Below, piece after piece: positions 39,514-47,021 of a stretch of 64,000 nucleotides of DNA. The notes beneath the pieces were generated by a model, which was not told where the DNA came from, made no database searches, and worked only from the letters and a program-made list of their open reading frames with translations. The stretch's first letter is position 1. The number at the start of each line of letters is the position of its first letter. The position numbers and the translations under genes are program-made. Source of the DNA: JAIXWP01 sp964428835 (GTDB taxonomy: Bacteria > Bacteroidota > Bacteroidia > Flavobacteriales_D > Sanyastnellaceae). The stretch covers positions 40,560 through 104,559 of the forward strand of contig CAYRZQ010000006.1 in the NCBI GenBank assembly GCA_964428835.1, given 5' to 3'.

Positions 39514-39702
39514 ATGAACTTACAAAGTATCCTCAATCCGATCGTTGACGCGCTTCAGTGGACTTTCAGACACCTCTTAGAGCCTATGTCTCATTGGTTT
39601 AACTGGGTATGTATCGTTGCCGGCTTCTTCGGAATTTGGCTTTGGTTGCGTATGCAAAAGAAGTACACTGAGAAGGCGGAGCGCGAAGGCACGATTATCT
39701 AA
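39514..39702 (+). CDS. DUF6341 family small membrane protein
   Basis: 62 residues. One membrane segment is visible (WVCIVAGFFGIWLWLRMQKK, about residues 31-50) after an amphipathic N-terminus (MNLQSILNPIVDALQWTFRH). The C-terminal YTEKAEREGTII is charged. Length, sequence and position next to a DUF6427 gene fit DUF6341. The start at 39514 is chosen over a longer frame because it lies 19 nt after a -7 box and matches the family length. A good terminator follows. Confidence 0.82.
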   Translation: MNLQSILNPIVDALQWTFRHLLEPMSHWFNWVCIVAGFFGIWLWLRMQKKYTEKAEREGTII

Positions 39703-39732
39703 TCGAGTTTATTTCTATCATCACAATATTTG

Positions 39733-39767
39733 AATCGGCCCGCCGTAAGGTGTTGGCCGATTTTTTA
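39733..39767 (+). terminator. Terminator of the DUF6341 gene
   Basis: AATCGGCC (39733-39740) pairs with GGCCGATT (39755-39762) over a 14-nt loop, then TTTTTT. Confidence 0.8.
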
Positions 39768-39852
39768 TTTGTGCCCTATTTCACAACATTTGCGAACTTT
39801 GGATAGAGTTAGGTGTTACCTTTAGCACTGTATTTCCAAGTACCCACTTACT

Positions 39853-41802
39853 ATGAGTAATTATACCCCAGGCCCGCTGTTGGCCAAAATCTTAGAGCCT
39901 CAGGATCTTAGAACAAAGATATCAGAAGAAGAATTGCCACAGCTCTGCAAAGAGCTTCGCCAGTACATCGTGGATATCGTGTCCGAAAAAGGGGGACACT
40001 TTGGAGCAAGCCTCGGAGTGGTGGAAATGACAACTGCCATACATTATGTATTCAATACTCCATACGACCAACTCGTATGGGACGTGGGGCATCAGGCCTA
40101 CGGACACAAAATCCTCACTGGTCGCCGCGATGTTTTTCATACCAATAGAAAGTATGGAGGTATTAGCGGTTTTCCAAAAAGAAGTGAAAGCGAATACGAT
40201 ACTTTCGGTGTAGGTCATAGTTCTACTTCTATTTCCGCGGCTTTGGGTATGGCCGTTGCAAGCAAAATCAAAGGAGAGAAAGACCGACAAGTAGTTGCTG
40301 TAATCGGTGATGGCGCAATGACAGCTGGTCTTGCATTCGAAGGCCTTAATCACGGAGGCGCAGAGGATTCGAACGTCATCGTTATTCTCAATGATAATTG
40401 TATGAGCATCGACCCCAACGTGGGCGCGCTCAAAGAATATTTAACAGACATCACCACAAGTCATACTTACAATAAAGTGAAGGATGAAGTGTGGAACTTG
40501 CTCGGAAAGATTTCGAAGTTTGGTCCAAATGCGCAAGCGATTGTTCACAAGATAAGCGAATCACTTAAGGGTTCATTGATTAAGGAAAGCAATTTCTTTG
40601 AATCACTCAACTGGCGCTATTTCGGTCCTATTGATGGTCACGATGTAGATTATATGGTTAAAATCCTTCGTGATCTTAAAGATATTCCTGGCCCAAAAAT
40701 CCTACACTGCGTGACAATGAAGGGAAAGGGTTATGAACCTGCGGAAAAGGGAAGCCCAACAAAATGGCATGCTCCAGGGATCTTCAATAAGGAAACAGGC
40801 GAGATCGTAAAGATTGTCCCAAAAAGTCCTCAACCACCACTCTATCAGGATGTATTCGGCCATACTATAATTGAGTTGGCAGAAAAGAATGAAAAAATAG
40901 TTGGTGTGACACCAGCTATGCCTTCAGGATGCTCATTGAAATTTATGATGGAGGCCATGCCTACGCGTTCATTCGACGTAGGTATCGCAGAACAGCACGC
41001 TGTTACATTTAGCGCAGGTATGGCAACGCAGGGCTTGGTGCCTTTCTGTAATATTTACTCAAGCTTCATGCAGCGCGCGTTCGACCAAGTGGTGCACGAT
41101 GTAGCTCTTCAAAAACTACATGTAGTATTTTGTCTCGATCGCGGTGGCCTTGTAGGTGCAGATGGTCCAACACACCACGGTGCCTATGATATAGCGTACA
41201 TGAGATGTATTCCAAATATGATTGTGTGCAGCCCCATGAATGAGAGTGAGCTGCGCAATCTTATGTACACTGCGCAATACGAAAATTACGGTACTTTCTC
41301 GATTCGTTATCCTCGCGGAAACGGTGTTATGGTGGATTGGAAGACTCCAATGAAACTAATTCCTGTTGGAACCGGGCGTAAGGTGCGCAGCGGTGAAGAT
41401 GTAGCCTTCTTAACAATAGGCCCTATTGGAAATTATGCTGAAAAAGCTTGCGAGCAGCTCGCGGAACAAGGCATCAGCGCGGCTTTATACGATATGCGTT
41501 TTGCGAAGCCAATTGATGAAACGTTGTTGCATGAAGTGTTTTCCAAGTTTAAGCACGTGATTACTGTCGAAGACGGCTGCATCCAAGGAGGTATGGGAAG
41601 TGCGGTGTTGGAGTTTATGGCAGACAACGGTTACAATGCACAAGTGAAGCGTCTCGGAATTCCTGACCGCTATATTGAGCATGGAACACAGGACGAGTTG
41701 TATGCAGAGTGCGGGTACGATACACCAGCAATGGTTGCTACCGCTCTTGAAATGGTTGGTGCGAAAGAATCGGCTGGTGGTTTACGCATGTCAGGGTCTT
41801 AA
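39853..41802 (+). CDS. dxs: 1-deoxy-D-xylulose-5-phosphate synthase
   Basis: 649-residue thiamine-diphosphate enzyme that makes DXP from pyruvate and glyceraldehyde-3-phosphate, the first step of the MEP isoprenoid pathway. N-terminal TPP domain: DVGHQAYGHKILTGR (about 77-91), GHSSTSISAALGMA (about 121-134), and the Mg/TPP motif GDGAMTAGLAFEGLNHGG...ND (about 153-183). The transketolase-like central domain has SFDVGIAEQHAVTFSAGMAT (about 378-397) and DRGGLVGADGPTHHG (about 430-444). The C-terminal domain is complete. The gene has a weak upstream box and is followed 15 bp later by a DUF2480 gene, likely co-transcribed. Confidence 0.97.
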   Translation: MSNYTPGPLLAKILEPQDLRTKISEEELPQLCKELRQYIVDIVSEKGGHFGASLGVVEMTTAIHYVFNTPYDQLVWDVGHQAYGHKILTGRRDVFHTNRKYGGISGFPKRSESEYDTFGVGHSSTSISAALGMAVASKIKGEKDRQVVAVIGDGAMTAGLAFEGLNHGGAEDSNVIVILNDNCMSIDPNVGALKEYLTDITTSHTYNKVKDEVWNLLGKISKFGPNAQAIVHKISESLKGSLIKESNFFESLNWRYFGPIDGHDVDYMVKILRDLKDIPGPKILHCVTMKGKGYEPAEKGSPTKWHAPGIFNKETGEIVKIVPKSPQPPLYQDVFGHTIIELAEKNEKIVGVTPAMPSGCSLKFMMEAMPTRSFDVGIAEQHAVTFSAGMATQGLVPFCNIYSSFMQRAFDQVVHDVALQKLHVVFCLDRGGLVGADGPTHHGAYDIAYMRCIPNMIVCSPMNESELRNLMYTAQYENYGTFSIRYPRGNGVMVDWKTPMKLIPVGTGRKVRSGEDVAFLTIGPIGNYAEKACEQLAEQGISAALYDMRFAKPIDETLLHEVFSKFKHVITVEDGCIQGGMGSAVLEFMADNGYNAQVKRLGIPDRYIEHGTQDELYAECGYDTPAMVATALEMVGAKESAGGLRMSGS

Positions 41803-41817
41803 TCGTCTTTAGAAAAA

Positions 41818-42324
41818 GTGGAAGAGGAAATAGTCAATAAAGTCGCGAAAAGTGGATTGATAACAATCAATCTGGAGGAGATGTATCCCGAAGGAGAACG
41901 AGTAGGTTTTGATTTAAAAGACCTATTGTGGCAAGGGCTTGCGCTTCGTGAAAAAGATTTCAGGGACTTTTTAAAAGACCATGATTGGTCGCAATATGAA
42001 AGTAAATATGTTGCGGTTTTCTGCAGTGTAGATGCCATCATTCCACACTGGGCTTTTATGCTCGTAGCTTCCTATCTTACGGGTATCGCGCGTCTCGTCC
42101 ACATTGGCAGCACCTCAGAGATGGAATCTGCTATTTTTAAAAATATTATTGAGAAAATAAATATTGAAGAGTATACCGATCAACGGCTTGTCATCAAAGG
42201 CTGTAGCGATCGTCCGGTGCCGCAAAGCGCTTATGCAGATTTGGTTTTCAAGCTTCAACCCGTGGCGAAAAGTATCATGTTTGGTGAACCCTGCAGTACG
42301 GTTCCTGTATTCAAGAGGAAATAG
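41818..42324 (+). CDS. DUF2480 family protein
   Basis: 168 residues from a GTG start at 41818, 15 bp after dxs. No signal or membrane helix. The sequence DLKDLLWQGLALREKDFRDF (about 33-52), AVFCSVDAIIPHWAFMLVAS (about 66-85) and CSDRPVPQSAYADLVFKLQP (about 131-150) matches DUF2480, found only in Bacteroidota. Its late cysteine and Pro residues (GEPCSTVPVFKR) are typical. Function unknown; linkage to dxs suggests shared expression, not a proven role in isoprenoid synthesis. The GTG fits the family N-terminus. Confidence 0.8.
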   Translation: MEEEIVNKVAKSGLITINLEEMYPEGERVGFDLKDLLWQGLALREKDFRDFLKDHDWSQYESKYVAVFCSVDAIIPHWAFMLVASYLTGIARLVHIGSTSEMESAIFKNIIEKINIEEYTDQRLVIKGCSDRPVPQSAYADLVFKLQPVAKSIMFGEPCSTVPVFKRK

Positions 42325-42343
42325 AACTTTCATGTAGGAGTTC

Positions 42344-42351
42344 TATATTCG
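42344..42351 (+). promoter_or_regulatory. Promoter -7 box of the LytTR gene (leaderless)
   Basis: TATATTCG, one change from TAnnTTTG, ends 4 nt before the ATG at 42356, predicting a leaderless transcript. Confidence 0.5.
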
Positions 42352-42355
42352 TATA

Positions 42356-43228
42356 ATGATTCTCGAAAGAATTTTAGTTTATCTAAATCGGCCAATTGCC
42401 TTGGAAACAGGCTCTTTAGCCCGCTATAGGCAAGCATGGCTTTTCGGTCTTTTTGTTTTTCTATTTCTTTTTGTTTTTAAGCCGTTTGGACTGGAAGGTA
42501 CAGGCCCCAATCTGTTGCGAATTACATTAGGTTACGGTGGTGTTTGTTTCCTGGTTATGATATTCTTGAATGTCTTTGTGATGAGAATCTTTCCAAACTA
42601 TTTCGAAGAGGATCATTGGACATTGGGGAGAGACTTATTCTGGAGCATGGTGAATGTCATGATGATTGGGTTTTGTAATCTACTTTTTTCTTTGTGGATG
42701 GGAATTGGTGGGATGAATTGGAATACAATTTTTACACTGCAACTCTATACTTTTCTTGTAGGTGTTTTTCCAGTTTCGGTAAGTTTACTTTGGAAAGAAA
42801 ACCGTTTACGGCATAAGCACATTCGAGCTTCTGAAGCACTGCCGGTGCGAATGTCAACAACGGATGAAAGGATTTCAAGGATTCGAATTGAGTCTGAAAA
42901 TCAGGGCGAGAGTTTTGATTTGGATAAAAATGACTTGCTCTACTTGCAGAGCGCAGAGAATTATATTGAGGTATATTTTGTAGAAAGTGGAAAAACTCAA
43001 AAGAGGGTAATACGCAATACTCTAAAGAAATTTGCAAAAGATTGGGAAGCAGAGCCATCTCTATTTCGGTGTCATAAAAGTTATCTCATCAATTTGACAC
43101 GCGTGCTGGCAATTACAGGAAATGCTCAAGGCTTGAAGGCACAAGTAGAGCACGTTGATATCACTATTCCCATCAGTCGCCTGCTGATTGATGAGTTGAA
43201 GCAGCGCATGGAGAGTTTGAAGGCTTGA
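42356..43228 (+). CDS. Membrane-bound LytTR-domain transcriptional regulator
   Basis: 290 residues. Four transmembrane helices occupy the N-terminal half: about 29-46 (LFGLFVFLFLFVFKPFGL), 55-75, 95-118 (SMVNVMMIGFCNLLFSLWMG) and 128-145. After a linker comes a LytTR DNA-binding domain (about 183-288): DKNDLLYLQSAENYIEVYFV (about 195-214), FRCHKSYLINLTRVLAITGN (about 237-256) and VDITIPISRLLIDELKQRME. LytTR proteins bind DNA as response-regulator outputs; here the receiver is replaced by a membrane domain, a design common in Bacteroidota. The target is unknown. It has a leaderless-type promoter. Confidence 0.88.
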   Translation: MILERILVYLNRPIALETGSLARYRQAWLFGLFVFLFLFVFKPFGLEGTGPNLLRITLGYGGVCFLVMIFLNVFVMRIFPNYFEEDHWTLGRDLFWSMVNVMMIGFCNLLFSLWMGIGGMNWNTIFTLQLYTFLVGVFPVSVSLLWKENRLRHKHIRASEALPVRMSTTDERISRIRIESENQGESFDLDKNDLLYLQSAENYIEVYFVESGKTQKRVIRNTLKKFAKDWEAEPSLFRCHKSYLINLTRVLAITGNAQGLKAQVEHVDITIPISRLLIDELKQRMESLKA

Positions 43229-43331
43229 TGTTCGTCATTAGGCTTTGCCGTTGGTCACAAAGCTTTGTTTTTAGTCACTTCATTGGTCAAATGGATTGGT
43301 TTTGAGGGATTTTCGCCAAAAATAAATTCCT

Positions 43332-43943
43332 ATGAATATTGCTTTGATCCTTCACATCTCCGCTGGTTTTAGCGCCCTGTTTGCTGGAACCCTCATTCAT
43401 TTCCTGAAGAAAGGAACGCTTACCCACCGAAGACTTGGCCTTGTATTTTACTATTCCATGCTGCTAACTGGTTTTTCAGCTCTATGGCTTTCGTTCTTTC
43501 AAGAAAGCGTTTTCTTGTTCACCATCGGGATTTTTGCGCTTTATCAAACACTGAGTGGTAAGCGCGCTGTCGCCAATAAGAGCCTCAAACCTTCATGGTT
43601 TGACTACACACTTTCGACGATTGCACTTGCAAATGGCATCTATATGATTTCTACATTGAACTTGATACTCGGGGTATTTGGCTTCATGTGCGTCTTGTTG
43701 GCGATACAAGACGCGTGGCTTTATTTAAGGTTAAAACGCGGGGTAGAATTGGAAAAGAATTCTTGGTTGAAAAAGCACATCGGAATGATGATGGGGAGCT
43801 ACATCGCCACGTTCACGGCCTTTTTGGTTGTGAATATTAATGATTTTGAACCCGCATGGCTTTTATGGCTTTCTCCGACTTTTATATTCGTCCCGGTAAT
43901 GAGTATTTACCAGAAGAGATATTTGAGAAAAGGTGCTGCTTAG
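43332..43943 (+). CDS. Six-helix membrane protein (DUF2306-like)
   Basis: 203 residues. Six hydrophobic helices are visible, starting with ALILHISAGFSALFAGTLIH (about 3-22), then LVFYYSMLLTGFSALWLSF, LFTIGIFALYQTLSG, TIALANGIYMISTLNLI, FGFMCVLLAIQDAWLYLRL and a final WLLWLSPTFIFVPVMSIY. The H-x-S-x-G-x-x-A start and the internal K-x-H (LKKHIGMMMGSYIATFTAF, about 150-168) resemble DUF2306-type membrane proteins, possibly haem-binding through His. Function unknown. The 3' end overlaps rlmH by 4 bp, tail to tail. Confidence 0.72.
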   Translation: MNIALILHISAGFSALFAGTLIHFLKKGTLTHRRLGLVFYYSMLLTGFSALWLSFFQESVFLFTIGIFALYQTLSGKRAVANKSLKPSWFDYTLSTIALANGIYMISTLNLILGVFGFMCVLLAIQDAWLYLRLKRGVELEKNSWLKKHIGMMMGSYIATFTAFLVVNINDFEPAWLLWLSPTFIFVPVMSIYQKRYLRKGAA

Positions 43944-44404
43944 TCGTTATGATAACTTTCACCTTTAAGAATGGTAAAGGCGCGGTAAACTTGTTCTACA
44001 ATAAAGACCCGAATCATTTCGTGAGAAAATGTCATTTTGGAAAATGAAAGTTGGTAGTCTGCACGTTCATATACCTCTTTTGTGAAGCCAAAAGCACCAC
44101 CAACGAGAAGCACCATTTGTTTGGTGCCGGCGTTCATTTTCTTTTGTAGAAATTGGGCGAATTCGCGGGATGTAGGATTGACGCCCTTTTCATCTAAAAT
44201 TACTAAAAAGTCATCGGACTTAATATTTTTCAAAATGGTTTGAGCCTCTGTTTCCTTTTGTTTTTCCGGGTCTTTTAGCTTACCGTCAGCGAGTTCGATT
44301 ACTTCGAATTTACAGTAGTGCTTTAACCTTTTTATATATACATCAAATCCTTCCTTCACAAAAGGAGTCGTGGTTTTTCCAACGAGTATGAGGCGAATAT
44401 TCAT
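43940..44404 (-). CDS. rlmH: 23S rRNA pseudouridine-1915 N3-methyltransferase (RlmH)
   Basis: 154-residue SPOUT methyltransferase acting on m3-pseudouridine 1915 in helix 69 of 23S rRNA. It starts MNIRLILVGKTTTPFVKEGF (about 1-20). The SAM-binding knot is in VLLVGGAFGFTKEVYERADY (about 99-118), then the terminal FSKMTFSHEMIRVFIVEQVY (about 121-140) and RAFTILKGESYHND, all family hallmarks. It is the last gene of a pepA-pdxA-rlmH series, with 49 bp between it and pdxA that hold a hairpin and repeated ACCGAAT sequence. Confidence 0.96.
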   Translation of the reverse strand: MNIRLILVGKTTTPFVKEGFDVYIKRLKHYCKFEVIELADGKLKDPEKQKETEAQTILKNIKSDDFLVILDEKGVNPTSREFAQFLQKKMNAGTKQMVLLVGGAFGFTKEVYERADYQLSFSKMTFSHEMIRVFIVEQVYRAFTILKGESYHND

Positions 44405-44452
44405 TCGGTTTTTAGTCGAGTGTTCATTCGGTTTTTACCGAATGTTTGTTCG
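44400..44452. repeat. Repeated ACCGAAT motif with hairpin, pdxA-rlmH gap
   Basis: The 15-nt string TTCATTCGGTTTTTA occurs twice (around 44401 and 44424), and a third TTCGGTT follows at 44449. The second copy forms hairpin CATTCGGT-TTTT-ACCGAATG (44425-44444). No T-run follows on the minus strand, so termination is doubtful; it could bind a regulator or affect mRNA processing. Confidence 0.5.
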
Positions 44453-44453
44453 G

Positions 44454-45533
44454 TTACTCTCTATAGTCGTCTTTATCTCTAACGTCCTGAGCTTGCAATG
44501 GATTGAGACCATACTCTCGAAACTCTTTTCTTTTTTTGTAAACATCGCATGCTACAAATATTGCATTTCGTAGAGATGCTTCATCAGCTTTTCCTTTGCC
44601 GGCGAGGTCGTAGGCTGTGCCGTGATCGGGTGAAGTGCGAACGATAGGCAATCCCGCAGTAAAGTTGACACCACTGTCAAAGGCAAGAGCTTTAAATGGC
44701 GCTAATCCTTGATCGTGATACATTGCCAACACCGCATCGAATTGCTTATAAATGCCGCTTCCGAAGAAACCGTCGGCTCCATAAGGTCCAAAGACATAGC
44801 TTCCCTTATCGAAAGCTTCGCGTATTGCAGGTAGAATGATTTCTTTCTCCTCATTTCCCAATAGTCCATTATCACCAGCGTGTGGATTGAGCCCCAATAC
44901 TGCGATGCGCGGCTTGGGAACGCCGAAATCGCGAATGAGGCTCTCTTGCATGAGAGCTAATTTTTCGAGAATCTTTTCCTTCGTAATGTTTTGGGCAACA
45001 TCTTTAAGCGGAAGATGTCCGGTAACAATTCCAACCTTTAATACGTCGCTTACGAGGAACATCAACACTTTATCGGTGCCAGCAATCTTAGCGAGGTATT
45101 CGGTATGACCCGGAAAGTTGAAGTCTTTACTTTGAATCGTATCTTTATTGATTGGTGCGGTAACGAGGACATCCACTTTATTAGAAGCGAGGTCGGCTGT
45201 GGCTAGTTCAAGACTTTTAAATGCCATTTCTCCGGCTTCTTTGGTGGCCTTTCCAATTTCGAATGTTCCCTTAAAATCTTTCCAGATATTGATGAGGTTT
45301 ACCTTTTTGGGTAGAGCTTCACCAGCATGCTGTATGGTGGTGTATTGAAACTCTTCAATACTGCTGAGGCGTTTGTGAAGCTTTACAGCTTCGGGGTGAG
45401 CGTAGATAATCGGAGTTATTCCTTCTGCCATTCTCGGGTCCGAGAAAACCTTTATTATGGTTTCGATGCCGACTCCATTTGGGTCTCCGCATGTGATTGC
45501 TACGCGCAGTCTATCGTCTTTCCTTTCGGACAT
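44454..45533 (-). CDS. pdxA: 4-hydroxythreonine-4-phosphate dehydrogenase (PdxA)
   Basis: 359-residue NAD-dependent enzyme of the DXP-dependent pyridoxal 5'-phosphate pathway. N-terminal VAITCGDPNGVGIETIIKVF (about 10-29). Metal-binding His residues are in DFNFPGHTEYLA (about 133-144) and MYHDQGLAPFKALAFDSGVN (about 271-290). The final PIVRTSPDHGTAYDLAGKGK (about 295-314) is diagnostic. Length agrees. It lies 22 bp after pepA and 49 bp before rlmH on the same strand. dxs, which makes the other PLP precursor, is 2.6 kb away on the opposite strand. Confidence 0.96.
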   Translation of the reverse strand: MSERKDDRLRVAITCGDPNGVGIETIIKVFSDPRMAEGITPIIYAHPEAVKLHKRLSSIEEFQYTTIQHAGEALPKKVNLINIWKDFKGTFEIGKATKEAGEMAFKSLELATADLASNKVDVLVTAPINKDTIQSKDFNFPGHTEYLAKIAGTDKVLMFLVSDVLKVGIVTGHLPLKDVAQNITKEKILEKLALMQESLIRDFGVPKPRIAVLGLNPHAGDNGLLGNEEKEIILPAIREAFDKGSYVFGPYGADGFFGSGIYKQFDAVLAMYHDQGLAPFKALAFDSGVNFTAGLPIVRTSPDHGTAYDLAGKGKADEASLRNAIFVACDVYKKRKEFREYGLNPLQAQDVRDKDDYRE

Positions 45534-45555
45534 AGTTCAATGATGTTTGATACTC

Positions 45556-46992
45556 TTAGAGAGTATAATTTTCTTTGATAAAATTGTAAAGCAATCTCAC
45601 ACCCACGCCGCTTCCACCTTTGGTGCGATAGCTTTGAGCAGCATTTGAATATGCAGGACCAGCAATGTCGATATGTATCCAAGGATAGGTAGTGAAGTGT
45701 TCTAAGAACTTGCCCGCGCTGATGTGACCCGCATTCGCTCCACCGAGGTTTTTGAGATCTGCAATGTCACTTTTCATTTCATTACCGTATTCCTTCCAAA
45801 GAGGAAACTGTACAGTTCGCTCCCAAGTTTTGAAACCGCTTTGTGCCAATTTATTCATTATTTCCTGGTCAGCAGTGCCCATGATAGCGCTCGCGTAACT
45901 GCCGACAGCTCTCATAGCAGCGCCAGTGAGCGTGGCAAGATCAATGACTAAAAGTGGATCATATTTTTTAGCATAACCTAATGCATCAGCGAGAATTAAT
46001 CTCCCTTCAGCATCGGTGTTGAGCACTTCGACAGTTGTGCCGTCATACATAGTGAGAATGTCTTGTGGACAGATCGCATTCATTCCTGGTCGATTGTCTG
46101 TAGCAGGCACCAAGCCTACGACGTGCACTGGAAGCTTGTTTGCGGCAATTGCAGAAATAGCTCCCACTACCGCTGCACCTCCGGCCATATCGCATTTCAT
46201 TTCGTCCATTGAACCTGGAGTAGGTTTTAAACTTAACCCACCAGTATCGAATACAACACCTTTTCCAACAAGAACGATAGGTCTCTTGTTTTTTGCATTC
46301 TTCGGTTTGTACTCCATAATGTTGAAAGTAGGCGGATCGATGCTGCCTTTGTTGACTCCAAGAAGTCCACCCATTCCCAACGCTTCAATGTCTTTTTTAT
46401 GTAAAACTTTTACCGAGAATCCGTAAAGTTTTCCGGCTTTTTGCATCTCTTTCGAGAACTGCTCAGCTGTCAAATACGAGACAGGTTCGTTGACTAAATC
46501 TCTTGCCAGTAATGTTGCCTGCACGAGATTATTGAGCTCTAGCAGTGCGTTGTCGTCAAGCTTTGCGTCTTGTACAAATATTTTATCCAGAGAATTTTTT
46601 TTCTCTTTTTTATCCTTGAAATATTTTAGAAATTGATAATTCGCGAGAGCCGCTCCTTCCGTGAATGCAAGCGTAGCCGCGCTGTTTCCGGAGTCATTGA
46701 TGATATGTAGTTTATCGGAACCAACACTAACAGCCAAGGTCTGAAGATCTTTTCCGTGGCCTCTCCATATTTCGAGAATATCTGCCTCTTGCTCTCTGGA
46801 ATCGATTACATAGAATTTTCTATGATGGCCGAGATCTTGAAAAGAAACTACATCTTTTCCTGCACCAACTTGAGCAGAAAGATACTTCGCTTCCTCTTTG
46901 GAAAGACCTTTAGGATCAGAAGCCTGATCTTTGGTTAGGATGATTGCAGTAACCGCTGCTGAGCTATTGTTTTTTGCCGATTGAATCTTCAT
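45556..46992 (-). CDS. pepA: Leucyl aminopeptidase (M17, PepA-like)
   Basis: 478-residue cytosolic two-metal aminopeptidase. The catalytic domain has VGKGVVFDTGGLSLKPTPGS (about 243-262), in which K and D bind metal, the Asp-containing MKCDMAGGAAV (about 265-275), and the M17 hallmark NTDAEGRLILADAL (about 323-336) with its Glu and Arg. The first 160 residues are the macro-like N-domain. The final MDEMKCD/NTDAEGRL pair confirms the zinc ligands. The promoter box TATATTTG ends 4 nt before the ATG, so the transcript is probably leaderless. It leads the pepA-pdxA-rlmH series. Confidence 0.95.
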   Translation of the reverse strand: MKIQSAKNNSSAAVTAIILTKDQASDPKGLSKEEAKYLSAQVGAGKDVVSFQDLGHHRKFYVIDSREQEADILEIWRGHGKDLQTLAVSVGSDKLHIINDSGNSAATLAFTEGAALANYQFLKYFKDKKEKKNSLDKIFVQDAKLDDNALLELNNLVQATLLARDLVNEPVSYLTAEQFSKEMQKAGKLYGFSVKVLHKKDIEALGMGGLLGVNKGSIDPPTFNIMEYKPKNAKNKRPIVLVGKGVVFDTGGLSLKPTPGSMDEMKCDMAGGAAVVGAISAIAANKLPVHVVGLVPATDNRPGMNAICPQDILTMYDGTTVEVLNTDAEGRLILADALGYAKKYDPLLVIDLATLTGAAMRAVGSYASAIMGTADQEIMNKLAQSGFKTWERTVQFPLWKEYGNEMKSDIADLKNLGGANAGHISAGKFLEHFTTYPWIHIDIAGPAYSNAAQSYRTKGGSGVGVRLLYNFIKENYTL

Positions 46993-46996
46993 ACGG

Positions 46997-47004
46997 CAAA
47001 TATA
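46997..47004 (-). promoter_or_regulatory. Promoter -7 box of pepA (leaderless)
   Basis: TATATTTG on the minus strand, an exact TAnnTTTG match, ends 4 nt before the pepA ATG at 46992. Confidence 0.6.
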
Positions 47005-47021
47005 AGCGATGCGTGAGGAGA

